NCBI RefSeq assembly: GCF_000473085.1 | Contig: NZ_KI421497.1 | Coordinates: forward strand, 125,653-189,652 | Reading direction: 5' to 3' | Length of the DNA stretch: 64,000 nucleotides | Source: Azorhizobium doebereinerae UFLA1-100 | GTDB lineage: Bacteria; Pseudomonadota; Alphaproteobacteria; Rhizobiales; Xanthobacteraceae | Part shown: positions 31,637-42,724 of the stretch, piece after piece | Position numbering within the stretch: the stretch's first letter is position 1 | How the letters are laid out: each line of letters opens with the position of its first letter | Notes under the pieces: generated by a model | Seen by the model: only the letters and a program-made list of their open reading frames with translations | Told to the model about the DNA's origin: nothing | Databases searched by the model: none | Translations under genes and position numbers: made by a program

Positions 31637-33502
31637 TCACCCCGCCTTCGCCGCCCCCTGCCGCCGGGCATAGGTGACCAGCAGAGCGAGCGCCGCCGGC
31701 GTCATGCCCTCCATGCGCCCCGCCTGGCCGATGGTGCGCGGGCGCACGCGGGCGAGCTTCACCTTCAGCTCGTTGGACAGGCCCGGCAGCCCCTCATAGG
31801 CGAGGCTCTCCGGCAGCACGAGGTCCTCGTCGCGCCGCAGCGTGGCGATGTCCGCCGCCTGCCGGTCCAGATAGACCGCGTATTTGGCGTCGATCTCCAG
31901 CTGCGCGGCGACGGACGGGGCGAGCGCGCCGAACTCCGGCCAGATGCCGGCCAGCTGCTCCAGCGTGATGTCCGGATAGGCGAGCAGATCGAAGGCGGTG
32001 CGGCGCTGGCCGTCCCTGTTCAGCGCCAGCCCGTATTTCGCCGCCTCGTTGGGGGTGAGGCTCACCGCCCGTGCCCGGTCGCGCGCCGCGTCCAGCGCGT
32101 CCATGCGTTCGCCGAACACCCGCGCCCGCTCCGCCCCCACCAACCCCAGCTCAAGCCCCCGCCGCGTGAGGCGCTGGTCGGCATTGTCGGCGCGCAGCGT
32201 CAGGCGGTATTCGGCCCGCGAGGTGAACATGCGGTAGGGCTCGCTCACCCCCCGCGTCACGAGATCGTCCACCATCACGCCGAGATAGCCCTCGGCGCGG
32301 TCGATCACCGCCCCCTCGGTGCCGGCCGCCCGGCGCGCGGCATTCAGCCCGGCGAGCAGGCCCTGCGCGGCCGCCTCCTCATAGCCGGTGGTGCCGTTGA
32401 TCTGGCCGGCGAGGAACAGGCCGGGCGCGCGCCTGGCCTCCAGCGTCGGCTCCAGCTCGCGCGGGTCCACATGGTCATATTCGATGGCATAGCCCGGCCG
32501 CGCCATCACCACCTTCTCCAGCCCCGGAATGGTGGCGAGCACGAGCCGCTGCACCTCCTCCGGCAGCGAGGTGGAAATGCCGTTGGGATACACGGTCGGG
32601 TCGTCCAGCCCCTCCGGCTCCAGGAAGATCTGGTGGCCGTCGCGATCGCCGAAGCGCACCACCTTGTCCTCGATGGAGGGGCAATAGCGCGGCCCGGTGC
32701 TCTCGATGCGGCCGGAATACATGGCCGAGCGGCCAAGGTTGGCGCGCACCACGTCATGGGTCGCCTGGGTGGTGCGGGTGATGCCGCAGGCCACCTGCGG
32801 ATTGGGCAGGCGGGTGGTGAGCGCCGAGAACGGCTCGGGGTCGTCGTCGCCCGGCTGCATCTCCAGGCTCGCCCAGTCGATGGTGCGGCCGTCGAGGCGC
32901 GGCGGCGTGCCGGTCTTCAGCCGGCCGAGCGCGAGGCCGAGCCGGGCCAGCGTGCCGGAGAGGCCCAGCGCCGGCTCCTCGCCGATGCGCCCGGCGGGGA
33001 TCTGCACCTCGCCCATGTGGATCAGGCCGTTGAGGAAGGTGCCGGTGGTCAGCACCACGGCGCCGCAGGCAAAGCTGCGCCCGTCCTTCAGCACCAGGCC
33101 GGTGACGCGGCCCTCAGTGAGGATGAGGTCGTCCGCCTCCCCTTCCACGAGGACGAGATTGTCCTGTTCGGCGAGCGCCGCCTGCATGGCGCGGGCATAG
33201 AGCTTGCGGTCGGCCTGGGCGCGCGGGCCGCGCACGGCCGGGCCCTTACGGCGGTTGAGCAGGCGGAACTGGATGCCGCCCTGGTCCGCCACCCGGCCCA
33301 TCAGCCCGTCCAGCGCATCGATCTCGCGTACCAGATGGCCCTTGCCCAGCCCGCCGATGGCCGGATTGCAGGACATGGCGCCGATGGTGTCGGCCCGGTG
33401 GGTGACGAGCGCGGTGCGCGCGCCGCAGCGCGCGGCGGCCGCCGCCGCCTCGCAGCCCGCGTGCCCGCCGCCCACCACCATCACGTCGAAGCTCTGTGTC
33501 AT
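31637..33502 (-). CDS. mnmG: tRNA uridine-5-carboxymethylaminomethyl synthesis enzyme MnmG
   Basis: The 621-residue FAD protein works with MnmE to add the carboxymethylaminomethyl or aminomethyl group to wobble uridine of certain tRNAs. The FAD loop [12 protein letters not shown] is at 9-20, followed by [24 protein letters not shown] and the later [22 protein letters not shown] (split by normal spacing). The ATG at 33502 is chosen by homology; an ATG 12 bp upstream is possible. Its partner gene mnmE is 1.1 kb upstream rather than adjacent because the CRISPR array and parS sites lie between them. Confidence 0.97.
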   Translation of the reverse strand: MTQSFDVMVVGGGHAGCEAAAAAARCGARTALVTHRADTIGAMSCNPAIGGLGKGHLVREIDALDGLMGRVADQGGIQFRLLNRRKGPAVRGPRAQADRKLYARAMQAALAEQDNLVLVEGEADDLILTEGRVTGLVLKDGRSFACGAVVLTTGTFLNGLIHMGEVQIPAGRIGEEPALGLSGTLARLGLALGRLKTGTPPRLDGRTIDWASLEMQPGDDDPEPFSALTTRLPNPQVACGITRTTQATHDVVRANLGRSAMYSGRIESTGPRYCPSIEDKVVRFGDRDGHQIFLEPEGLDDPTVYPNGISTSLPEEVQRLVLATIPGLEKVVMARPGYAIEYDHVDPRELEPTLEARRAPGLFLAGQINGTTGYEEAAAQGLLAGLNAARRAAGTEGAVIDRAEGYLGVMVDDLVTRGVSEPYRMFTSRAEYRLTLRADNADQRLTRRGLELGLVGAERARVFGERMDALDAARDRARAVSLTPNEAAKYGLALNRDGQRRTAFDLLAYPDITLEQLAGIWPEFGALAPSVAAQLEIDAKYAVYLDRQAADIATLRRDEDLVLPESLAYEGLPGLSNELKVKLARVRPRTIGQAGRMEGMTPAALALLVTYARRQGAAKAG

Positions 33503-34057
33503 CTGTCGTATCATCCGCCCGCGCGCAGGCCGGTGCGGCTCTGCGGGGTGAAAAGCCGGGACGCGGGCACGGGCGGCAACGGCCCACCCGCCCCGGCGGT
33601 CGCCGCCTAGCGAACGGCAGTTTCGCGAGGCGGTCAAGGCGCGCGTGGCATGGCCGGGATGTTTCACGTGAAACATCGGGCGGCCCGTGCCGGGGCCTGG
33701 GCCAGACGCCGCCCCCCTCGCCCGTCTCGCGCCGCCCGTCCTGGGCCCCCATCTTGGGGCCCCCGTCTCGGGACAGGCGCGGGCGCGGCGGGGGCGCGAC
33801 GAGACGGGGGATGAGGGCCGGGGGCCGGCGGGCGCGGCGATGGTCGGCGGGTCTCCGGGGCCGGCCCTCGCCCCCAGGCGCGCGAACCTCAAGCGCTCAT
33901 CGTAACCCCGGCCGGTTCGCGCGGCGTCCAACCGCCTGCTCCGGCACGCTTTCCCCTCCCGCGACCCCGCGCCCAGGCCGCATTTCGCCCCGCGCCGGCG
34001 CGGTTCGCGCCGCCCCGCCCTTTTCCCCTGCGCCCGAAATGGCTTACCACTAGCGGG
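33503..34057. other. Intergenic region before CRISPR array, 555 bp
   Basis: No coding gene was accepted. The stretch holds one perfect parS (33660-33675), a 7-bp hairpin at 33743-33762 (GGGCCCC / GGGGCCC) and several short copies of a GAGACGGG-type word. The last part, before the first CRISPR repeat, would be the CRISPR leader but is GC-rich, not A/T-rich as many leaders are. Confidence 0.5.
33660..33675. other. parS site 2, perfect
   Basis: TGTTTCACGTGAAACA is a perfect 16-bp parS palindrome, located 158 bp upstream of the mnmG start and about 380 bp before the CRISPR array. Confidence 0.95.
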
Positions 34058-34479
34058 GTCGCTCCTTCACGGGAGCGTGGATCGAAACGTTGTAGGTTTG
34101 CGGCGTGCTCATGTCATCTTTCGTCGCTCCTTCACGGGAGCGTGGATCGAAACGGCCCATGGCCTGCGCAAGGCGGGCGCGACGATCGTCGCTCCTTCAC
34201 GGGAGCGTGGATCGAAACGCTGGCGACGAGGTGGCCCGCGACCTCCTGACCCCGTCGCTCCTTCACGGGAGCGTGGATCGAAACATGCTCGGCGTCGCGC
34301 TCGCTCCGCTGCCGCCCATGTCGCTCCCTCACGGGGGCGTGGATCGAAACCCGGACGGCTACGGCGACATGGCCGTCGCTCTCGGTCGCTCCCTCACCGG
34401 AGCGTGGATCGAAACAAGGCGATGCAGGCGCTCTACTGATGGCACGCGGTCGCTCCCTCACGGGGCGAGGTCAGAATGC
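34058..34479 (+). CRISPR. Type I-C-like CRISPR array, 7 repeats, no cas genes in window
   Basis: There are six good 31-bp repeats at 34058, 34123, 34188, 34254, 34320 and 34385 and a seventh, damaged one at 34449. They begin GTCGCTCC and end GTGGATCGAAAC, with an internal CGCTCC / GGAGCG stem. The six spacers are 34, 34, 35, 35, 34 and 33 bp and all different. The repeat form and spacer size match subtype I-C, whose repeats end in (A/G)TTGAAAC. Repeats 1-4 are identical, 5 and 6 carry one to two changes (CCCTCAC; CACC), and the last has lost its 3' half, so the 34058 end is the leader end. No cas gene is within the window. Confidence 0.9.
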
Positions 34480-34538
34480 CGGTTCGCGGCCCTCGCTTCC
34501 GCCGGGCGGAGCAGCAGGCCCCCGCCCCTGCCCCCCGA

Positions 34539-34554
34539 TGTTTCACGTGAAACA
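34539..34554. other. parS site 3, perfect
   Basis: TGTTTCACGTGAAACA, a perfect parS, 60 bp after the damaged last CRISPR repeat. The flanking CCCCCGA and TCGGGGG extend the inverted repeat beyond the core. Confidence 0.95.
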
Positions 34555-34586
34555 TCGGGGGGCCCGGCGGAAACCGCCGCCATCCC

Positions 34587-34602
34587 TGTTTCACGTGAAA
34601 CA
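34587..34602. other. parS site 4, perfect
   Basis: TGTTTCACGTGAAACA, a perfect parS, 33 bp after site 3 and 8 bp before the mnmE stop codon. The close pair gives a double ParB loading site. Confidence 0.95.
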
Positions 34603-34610
34603 CCCCGGCC

Positions 34611-36089
34611 CTATTTGCCGATGCAGAAGGTGCGGAACAAAGCGTCCAGTACGTCCTCCACGTCCACCCGGCCCACCACCGTGTCGAGGGCGCGGGCGGA
34701 CAGGCGCAGGTGCTCGGCCAGGAGGTCCTCGCCGCCGGCGCCGATGGCCAGCGCGGCGTCAAGCTCGATGAGCGCCGCCGCCAGGGCATGACGCTGGCGG
34801 GCACGGGTGACGAGGGCGGGCTCGCCGCCGCCGAGCCTCGCCGCCCGGCGCTCGATCTCGGCGATCAGATCGTCCATGCCGGCGCCGGTGCGGGCGGAAA
34901 TGGCGAGAGGCGCAACGCCCGCCGAAGCCCCGGCCGGCGACCCGCTCGACGGCTTCGCCGGCCCATCGGCAGGTCCAACACCAGGTCCAGCGCCAAGTCC
35001 ATCAGCCGGGGCGCGGGCAGCGCCGGCGGAATGCGGGGCGGGCAGCGGCGCGCCGGGGTGCCCCTGATCGCGGGCGGCGACCGGCGGCGCGGCACCGCCC
35101 GCCCCCACGTCGCGCTTGGTCCACACCGCCAGCGCGCCCGGCAGGTCCGGCGGCGGCGGGGCGCCGTCTTCCGACAGCCACAGCACCAGGTCGGCCGCCC
35201 CGGCGCGGGCGCGGGCGCGGCGCACGCCCTCCGCCTCCACCGCATCGTCGGTCTCGCGCAGGCCGGCGGTGTCCACCAGGATCACCGCCTGCCCGGCCAG
35301 ATCGAGATGCACCTCCAGCACGTCCCGCGTTGTGCCGGGCGTCGCCGAGACGATGGCCGCCTCCCGGCCGGCGAGCCGGTTCAGCAAAGTGGACTTGCCC
35401 GCATTGGGCGGGCCGGCGATGGCGATGACGAGGCCGTCGCGCACCCGCTCGCCGCGCGCCGCATCCGCCACCACGGCGGCGATCTCGGCGCGCAGCCGCG
35501 CCGCCTCCACCCGCGCCGGGCCGGTGAGATCGTCCGGCACGTCGCCCTCGTCGGCGAAATCGATGGTCGCTTCCACCAGCGCCAGGGCGCGGATCAGCCG
35601 TTCGCGCCAGCCGGCCACGGCGCGGGACAAAGCCCCGGCGGATTGCGCCAGCGCCTGCCGGCGCTGCGCCTCGCTCTCGGCGGCGATGAGGTCGGCGAGG
35701 CCCTCCACTTCGGCCAGATCCATCTTGCCATGGGCGTGCGCCCGGCGGGTGAACTCGCCCGGCGCGGCAGGCCGGAACCCCGGCAGATCGCCCAGCGTTC
35801 GCAGGATGACCGCCACCACCGCCGGGCCGCCGTGCAGATGCAGCTCCACCAGGTCCTCCCCGGTGGCGCTGCGCGGGCCGGGGAAGAACAGCACGAGGCC
35901 GCGATCCAGCACCTCACGGGTTTCCGGGTGACGCAGCACCGCATAGCGCGCCACCCGCGCCGGCGGCACGGCCCCGGCCAGCGCCAGGGCCGCCTGCCGC
36001 GCGGCGCGGCCGGAAATGCGCACGAGCGCGACACCGGAGGGCAGGCGGCCGCTGGACAGAGCGAAGATGGTGTCCGAAGAACGGGTCAT
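34611..36089 (-). CDS. mnmE: tRNA modification GTPase MnmE
   Basis: The 492-residue GTPase works with MnmG at wobble uridine. It has the N-terminal folate-binding domain (ALSSGRLPSGVALVRISG), the G1 loop GPPNAGKSTLLN, a G3 DTAG, G4 TKRD and the C-terminal FCIGK with the catalytic cysteine. The G domain carries an Ala/Gly/Pro-rich insert of about 55 residues between G4 and the G5 region (about 330-388), which makes the protein longer than most. It is transcribed leftward, away from oriC, but its promoter side faces the thioredoxin-fold gene 48 bp away. Confidence 0.95.
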   Translation of the reverse strand: MTRSSDTIFALSSGRLPSGVALVRISGRAARQAALALAGAVPPARVARYAVLRHPETREVLDRGLVLFFPGPRSATGEDLVELHLHGGPAVVAVILRTLGDLPGFRPAAPGEFTRRAHAHGKMDLAEVEGLADLIAAESEAQRRQALAQSAGALSRAVAGWRERLIRALALVEATIDFADEGDVPDDLTGPARVEAARLRAEIAAVVADAARGERVRDGLVIAIAGPPNAGKSTLLNRLAGREAAIVSATPGTTRDVLEVHLDLAGQAVILVDTAGLRETDDAVEAEGVRRARARAGAADLVLWLSEDGAPPPPDLPGALAVWTKRDVGAGGAAPPVAARDQGHPGAPLPAPHSAGAARAPADGLGAGPGVGPADGPAKPSSGSPAGASAGVAPLAISARTGAGMDDLIAEIERRAARLGGGEPALVTRARQRHALAAALIELDAALAIGAGGEDLLAEHLRLSARALDTVVGRVDVEDVLDALFRTFCIGK

Positions 36090-36137
36090 CCTTTAAGCCT
36101 TTGACGTCACCTGGAAGAGAACCGACGGAGCAGGATC

Positions 36138-38153
<2,016 letters not shown>

Positions 38154-38535
38154 GGCGCCCTGGAGGGCCTGATCCGGACGCGCCGTCCGGGTCATAGGCC
38201 CTCAGATCGCCTGCGGAGGCCGCTGGCGGGCGTTTTTCTCCGGACGAAGAATGGGTCGGAAGCACCCGCGATCGGCCGCCAGCGCGCATCTGACGCGACC
38301 GATTTTTTCGGCTGTAAGGTTAAAAAATGCAATTTGCGGGTGTTATTGCGACGCAGCATCGGCGGAGGGGATTTTCGCCCGCTGAGTCGCGCCGCGCCGG
38401 CCGGCGGTCGCGCGGCGACGCATCGCTGCTGTGAACCCGGCCGCGCGCCCATGCAAAAATCCTCCCGCCGGCGGCGAGAGGATCGGGATGATGTTCGAAC
38501 GATGAATGAGGCGGACCGCCGCCCGCGCCGGGCCG
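38154..38535. other. Intergenic region, 382 bp, includes an AT-richer patch
   Basis: No gene accepted. The stretch at about 38300-38360 (GATTTTTTCGGCTGTAAGG and on) is clearly AT-richer than its surroundings. The dnaQ terminator lies at 38454-38483. This gap is one of the two proposed breakpoints of an oriC-spanning inversion. Confidence 0.5.
38454..38483 (-). terminator. Rho-independent terminator after dnaQ
   Basis: On the minus strand, stem ATCCTC-T-CGCCG / CGGCG-G-GAGGAT is followed by TTTTTGC. It lies 53 bp past the dnaQ stop. Confidence 0.8.
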
Positions 38536-39261
38536 TCAGCCTCCGGTGCCGGTCTCGCGGGCCTCGTCGACGAGATACTGGTTCCAGATCGCCTTGTCCG
38601 CCATGCCGGCGATGAAGTCGCGATGGACGGTGATCTCGTCCGCGGTCAGGCGGGTGGGCAGCGGCAGCGGGCGCTGGGGGGCGGCCACATGGTCCACCAC
38701 CAGGCGGGGGGCGCCGCCCTCCTCGTCCACCAGGCCGACCAGCATGGCCTGCCGGCCGCCGAGCAGCTCGCTATAGACTTCGGCCAGCAGTTCCGAATCG
38801 AGCAGCGCGCCGTGCTTCACGCGGCGCGAGCTGTCGATGCCGTAGCGGCTCATCAGATCGTCGAGCTTGGCCGAGGCGCCGGGATGCTTGCGGCGGGCGA
38901 GGGCCACCGTGTCCACCACCCGGTCGCGGGCGATGGGCGTGCGCCCCATGCGCGACAGCTCGGCATTCAGGAAGCCGATGTCGAAGGCGGCGTTGTGGAT
39001 GACCAGCGTGTCGTCGGCGATGAAGTCGAGGAAGGCGTCGGCGATCTCCGGGAACTTCGGCTTGTCGGAGAGGAACTCCTCGGACAGGCCGTGCACCGCG
39101 AACGCCTCCGCCGGCATGGCGCGCTCGGGGTTGATATAGACGTGGTAGGTGTTGCCGGTGAGGATGCGGTTGACCATCTCCACGCAGCCGATCTCCACCA
39201 CCCGGTCGCCATTGTTGGCTTCAAGGCCGGTGGTTTCCGTATCGAGCACGATCTCGCGCAT
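38536..39261 (-). CDS. dnaQ: DNA polymerase III epsilon subunit (3'-5' exonuclease)
   Basis: The 241-residue DEDDh exonuclease proofreads DNA polymerase III. ExoI VLDTETTGLE is at the N-terminus, followed by HGLSEEFL and VIHNAAFDIGFL (ExoII) and the ExoIII histidine/aspartate in KHGALLDSELLAEVYSEL. It is the last gene of the coaE-dnaQ block and reads away from oriC. A 260-bp gap with a REP-like element separates it from coaE. Confidence 0.96.
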   Translation of the reverse strand: MREIVLDTETTGLEANNGDRVVEIGCVEMVNRILTGNTYHVYINPERAMPAEAFAVHGLSEEFLSDKPKFPEIADAFLDFIADDTLVIHNAAFDIGFLNAELSRMGRTPIARDRVVDTVALARRKHPGASAKLDDLMSRYGIDSSRRVKHGALLDSELLAEVYSELLGGRQAMLVGLVDEEGGAPRLVVDHVAAPQRPLPLPTRLTADEITVHRDFIAGMADKAIWNQYLVDEARETGTGG

Positions 39262-39361
39262 GGTTTCGTCCGTCGCCCTTTTCTCAGCGGCCCGGCCGAT
39301 GCCGGATCGGTCCCTCTTTCACCGCGCCACGGCCAAGCGGATGTCCGGCCCCGGCCGTTTC

Positions 39362-39389
39362 ACCCCCGCCTGCCCTCCCGCAAGGGGGG
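39362..39389 (-). repeat. REP-like palindrome, locus 3 left arm (degenerate)
   Basis: The sequence ACCCCCGCC then TGCCCTCCCGCAAGGGGGG resembles the inverted REP form of locus 2 but with several changes. Together with the element at 39434 it makes an inverted pair in the dnaQ-coaE gap. Confidence 0.5.
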
Positions 39390-39433
39390 TCTCCGCGCGG
39401 CTCGAAAGAAGATCTCTACGCCGTGCACCATAG

Positions 39434-39471
39434 TCCCGCTCCCCCCTCGCGGGGGAGCGTTAGGGCGGGAG
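39434..39471 (+). repeat. REP-like palindrome, locus 3 right arm
   Basis: A perfect CTCCCCC / GGGGGAG hairpin (loop TCGC region) followed by CGTTAGGGCGGGAGG, similar to the forward REP form at other loci. Confidence 0.65.
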
Positions 39472-39521
39472 GTGAAACGCCATCCACCGGAAACCACGCC
39501 CGGTCTCCCCGTCCGCGCGCC

Positions 39522-40130
39522 TCAGGCCGGCCTTGCGGTGCCGCGGCCCGGCCCGGCGAAGGCACGCAGCAGCCCGGCCACCTGATGTTGCGCGGCGGGG
39601 AAGCCCCGGCCGGTGTCGATGATGAAATGCGCCCGCCGGCGCTTCTCTCCATCCGGCATCTGCCGCTGGAGGATGGCCGCGAACCGCGCCGGCGTCATGC
39701 CGTCGCGCGCCAGGACGCGTGCCGCCTGCACCTCGGGCGCCGCCGTGACCACCACCACCGCGTCCACCGCGCCGGCCCGCCCGGTCTCCAGCAGCAGCGG
39801 GATGTCCAGCACCACGAGGCGGGCATTGGCGGCGCGCGCCGCCTCCAGGAAGGCGGTCTCCCGCGCCCGCACCAAGGGATGGACGATGGCTTCCAGCCGC
39901 TTCATGGCGGCGGCATCGTTGAGCACCCGCGCGGAAAGCTGCGGCCGGTCGATGGCGCCGTCCCGCGTCACGCCGGGAAAGGCCGCCTCCACCGGTGCCA
40001 CGGCCTCGGCGCGATACATGGCATGCACGGCGGCGTCGGCATCATGCACCGGCACCCCTGCCGCCCGGAACAGGCCGGCGGTGGCCGACTTGCCCATGCC
40101 GATGGAGCCGGTGAGGCCGATGATCCACAT
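39522..40130 (-). CDS. coaE: Dephospho-CoA kinase
   Basis: The 202-residue P-loop kinase makes the last step of CoA synthesis. Residues 5-16 read [12 protein letters not shown] (P-loop), followed by the dephospho-CoA lid and base region ([29 protein letters not shown]). The ATG at 40130 is preferred to one at 40196, which would overlap aroE. It lies 4 bp after the aroE stop in the aroE-coaE pair. Confidence 0.96.
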   Translation of the reverse strand: MWIIGLTGSIGMGKSATAGLFRAAGVPVHDADAAVHAMYRAEAVAPVEAAFPGVTRDGAIDRPQLSARVLNDAAAMKRLEAIVHPLVRARETAFLEAARAANARLVVLDIPLLLETGRAGAVDAVVVVTAAPEVQAARVLARDGMTPARFAAILQRQMPDGEKRRRAHFIIDTGRGFPAAQHQVAGLLRAFAGPGRGTARPA

Positions 40131-40134
40131 GGGT

Positions 40135-40989
40135 TCAGGCCTCCAACTGACCTTTAGCCGCCAAGTCCGCGACGATGAGATCGCGCAGCCCGGCATCCAC
40201 CACCGGCGTCACGCCGAACCAGCGCGCGAAGCCCGGCACCGCCTGGTACAGCAGCATGCCGAGCCCGTCCACGGTGGTGAGCCCACGCGCCTTGGCGGCT
40301 TTCAGCAGCGGCGTTTCCAGCGGCACATAGACCACGTCCGCCACCACCGCGCTCGCCGGCAGGGGAGAGAGGTCGAGATCAAGCGGCGGCTGGCCCTTCA
40401 TGCCGAGCGAGGTGGTGTTGACCAGCACGCGGGCGTCCTTCAGCGCGGCGGGCAGGCCATCCCAGGCCAGCGGCACCACCTTCGGTCCGAAATGCGCCGC
40501 CACCGCCTCGGCGCGGGCAAAGGTGCGGTTGGCCAGCAGCACCTTTTCGAAGCCGCGTTGCAGCAGGCCGTAGATCACCGCGCGCGAGGCGCCCCCCGCC
40601 CCCAGCACCAGCGCCACCGAGCGGTCGCGGTCCCAGCCGGGCGCGGTGGCGTCCAGATTGCCGATGAAGCCCGGCGCGTCGGTATTGGCGCCGCAGAGCC
40701 GGCCGTCCTCCAGCCAAAGCGTGTTGGCGACGCCGAGCGCACGGGCCACCTCGTCCGCCTCCGCCAGCGCGTTGAACGCGGCTTCCTTATGCGGAATGGT
40801 GACGTTGCAGCCGGCGAGGCCGTGCGTGGCGAAGCGGGCGAAGAAATCCCGCGCCTCTTCGGGGGCAACGTCGCGGACACCATATTCGCCGGCGATGCCG
40901 TGCTGCTTCAGCCAATAGCCATGCACCAAAGGCGAACGCGAATGGGCCACCGGATGGCCGACGATGACAACCCGCTTCACGGTACCCAT
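40135..40989 (-). CDS. aroE: Shikimate dehydrogenase
   Basis: The 284-residue NADPH enzyme reduces 3-dehydroshikimate. The shikimate pocket [11 protein letters not shown], the catalytic lysine motif [11 protein letters not shown] and the NADP loop [10 protein letters not shown] are all there, along with NRTFARAE. Its start overlaps the maf gene end by 13 bp. The maf-aroE-coaE-dnaQ run is the standard alphaproteobacterial order left of oriC. Confidence 0.97.
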   Translation of the reverse strand: MGTVKRVVIVGHPVAHSRSPLVHGYWLKQHGIAGEYGVRDVAPEEARDFFARFATHGLAGCNVTIPHKEAAFNALAEADEVARALGVANTLWLEDGRLCGANTDAPGFIGNLDATAPGWDRDRSVALVLGAGGASRAVIYGLLQRGFEKVLLANRTFARAEAVAAHFGPKVVPLAWDGLPAALKDARVLVNTTSLGMKGQPPLDLDLSPLPASAVVADVVYVPLETPLLKAAKARGLTTVDGLGMLLYQAVPGFARWFGVTPVVDAGLRDLIVADLAAKGQLEA

Positions 40990-41588
40990 CCCTCACTGCG
41001 GAAATAGGCCAGCACCGGCAGCAGCGGCAGGCCCAATATGGTGAAATGGTCGCCCTCGACCGCCTCGAACAATTGCACGCCCGGCCCCTCGATCTGGTAG
41101 GCGCCGACGCTGTGGACCACATGCGGCCCCGCCTCGGCGAAATAGCTGTCCAGGCAGTCCTCCGACAAGGCGCGCATCAGCAGGCCGGCGCTCTCCACCA
41201 CCTCGAACAGCAATTCCTCGTCGCGCACCACCGCCACGGCGGAATGCAGCACGTGGCGTCGGCCGGAGAGCTGGCGCAACTGGTCGCGGGCGCCCGCAAG
41301 GTCGGCCGGCTTGTGCAGGATCTCGCCGGCCAGCGCCAGGGTCTGGTCGGCGCCGAGCACCACCCGGCCCGGTGCCAGGGCAGACGCCGCGAGCGCCTTG
41401 CGCTGAGCCAGCACGCGGGCGACGTCGTCCGGCGCGGCGCCGGCGGCGCGGGCTTCCGCCTCGATCGCCCGCTCGTCCAGATCCACCGCGCGCGCTTCCA
41501 CCCGGAGGCCCGCGCCGCGCAACACGCCGAGCCGGGCCGCGCTGCGCGAGGCCAGCAGCAGGGGCTCGGGCGCGCGCCACAGGCTCAT
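40977..41588 (-). CDS. maf: Maf-family nucleoside triphosphate pyrophosphatase
   Basis: The 203-residue protein removes non-canonical or methylated nucleotides (dTTP/UTP or 7-methyl-GTP types; specificity not assigned). The family N-terminus [18 protein letters not shown], the GADQTLAL motif, the [13 protein letters not shown] segment and AYQIEGPG are present. It overlaps ppsR by 4 bp (ATGA) and aroE by 13 bp, so ppsR-maf-aroE-coaE are tightly coupled. Confidence 0.94.
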   Translation of the reverse strand: MSLWRAPEPLLLASRSAARLGVLRGAGLRVEARAVDLDERAIEAEARAAGAAPDDVARVLAQRKALAASALAPGRVVLGADQTLALAGEILHKPADLAGARDQLRQLSGRRHVLHSAVAVVRDEELLFEVVESAGLLMRALSEDCLDSYFAEAGPHVVHSVGAYQIEGPGVQLFEAVEGDHFTILGLPLLPVLAYFRSEGWVP

Positions 41589-42439
41589 GTCTCGACGATG
41601 CTCCGGCGCCGCCGCTCGGACAGGTGGCCGATGATGGCCGCCGCCGTCTCCTCGATGGAACGGCGGGTCACGTCGATCAGCGTCCAGCCGTTGCGGGCGA
41701 ACAGGCGGCGCGAATTGGCGATCTCCTCGGACACCGCCTCGCGGTCCACATAAGAGGAATTGGTGGTCGGCGCGTTGAGGCCGAGAAGCCGGTTCTGGCG
41801 GATCTCGACGATGCGCTCGGGGCTGGCGATCAGGCCGACGATCAGCGGCTTCTTCAGCCGCTCCAGCGCGCTGGGAATGGGCACGTTGGGCACCAGCGGG
41901 ATGTTGGCGGTCTTGATGCCGCGATTGGCCAGATAGATGGAGGTGGGCGTCTTCGACGTGCGCGAGACGCCGAGCAGCACCACGTCGGCCTCTTCCAGAT
42001 CGTCCGTCAGGTGGCCGTCGTCATGGCTCACCGTGTAATTCAAGGCGTCGATGCGCTTGAAATAGGTGGCGTCCAGCGCGTGCTGGCCGCCGACCCGCGG
42101 CTGCGGCTCGCCGCCCAGATAGGACTGGAACAGCTGCACCACGGGGGCGAGCACCGACATGTACGGCACGCTCAATTCCCGGCAGCGCTCCTTCAGCCGC
42201 TCGCGAATCTCCTTGTCCACCAAGGTGTAGAGCACGATGCCGGGACTGTTCTCGATCTCGGTCAGCACCCGTTCCAGCTGCTTGGTGGAGCGCACCAGGG
42301 GGTAGACGTGCTCGATGGGCAGCACGTTCACATATTGGGCGCAGGCGGCCCGGCCGACATTGATCAGGGTCTCGCCCGTCGAGTCGGAAACCAGATGCAG
42401 GTGAAAATAGTTCTGATGCGGTGCGCCTGGAGCGGTCAC
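41585..42439 (-). CDS. ppsR: Pyruvate, phosphate dikinase regulatory protein
   Basis: The 284-residue DUF299 protein is a bifunctional kinase/phosphorylase acting on PEP synthase or pyruvate phosphate dikinase. The N-terminal [10 protein letters not shown] and a [16 protein letters not shown]-loop are diagnostic. The start is taken as GTG at 42439, 5 bp after a GGAG site. An upstream ATG at 42481 would run into the origin region. It is the gene to the left of oriC in many alphaproteobacteria. Confidence 0.93.
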   Translation of the reverse strand: MTAPGAPHQNYFHLHLVSDSTGETLINVGRAACAQYVNVLPIEHVYPLVRSTKQLERVLTEIENSPGIVLYTLVDKEIRERLKERCRELSVPYMSVLAPVVQLFQSYLGGEPQPRVGGQHALDATYFKRIDALNYTVSHDDGHLTDDLEEADVVLLGVSRTSKTPTSIYLANRGIKTANIPLVPNVPIPSALERLKKPLIVGLIASPERIVEIRQNRLLGLNAPTTNSSYVDREAVSEEIANSRRLFARNGWTLIDVTRRSIEETAAAIIGHLSERRRRSIVET

Positions 42440-42605
42440 GACTTCTCCACCGGGCTGTGGACGGCATGTGCAGCAAGGCACGCCCGCAGACCCCTTGCAA
42501 GCTCCCCCACGGAATAGCGGGCACGGCCATCCACAAACCGACCTGTGTGGACGCGATTCATCCCCTCTCTGTGGGCGGATGGGGATAGCGTGGCGGAGGC
42601 AATGG

Positions 42606-42620
42606 TTAATCGTTTGTTAA
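42606..42620. promoter_or_regulatory. CtrA-type box 1 in oriC
   Basis: TTAA, 7 bases, TTAA: a perfect CtrA recognition pattern. In Caulobacter, CtrA sites in oriC block replication in swarmer cells. Confidence 0.75.
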
Positions 42621-42677
42621 CCGGCTCCGAATCGGGGTGCGCCGCGCCGAAAATGCGGGTGCGCTCTCATGTCGGCC

Positions 42678-42686
42678 TGTGGATCG
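42678..42686 (-). promoter_or_regulatory. DnaA box-like 9-mer in oriC
   Basis: The reverse complement CGATCCACA differs by one base from the Caulobacter-type G-box TGATCCACA and by two from TTATCCACA. It is the best of several TGTGGA-core motifs in the region. Confidence 0.6.
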
Positions 42687-42709
42687 GTTGTCGATCGCGG
42701 CGCGAATAG

Positions 42710-42724
42710 TTAATCAACGGTTAA
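42710..42724. promoter_or_regulatory. CtrA-type box 2 in oriC
   Basis: TTAA, 7 bases, TTAA. It lies just beside the AT-richer part that runs into the hemE ribosome site, and may also control hemE transcription. Confidence 0.75.

Noticed and set aside
31228..31677. Possible small gene after a GGAGG site in the rsmG-mnmG gap
   Set aside because: Arg/Pro-rich translation, runs through REP-like repeats and into mnmG, no conserved motif.
33743..33762. Hairpin GGGCCCC / GGGGCCC as a terminator
   Set aside because: No T-run follows on either strand and no gene ends nearby.
34077..34439. Open frames inside the CRISPR array
   Set aside because: They simply translate the repeats (recurrent SRERGSK peptide) and spacers.
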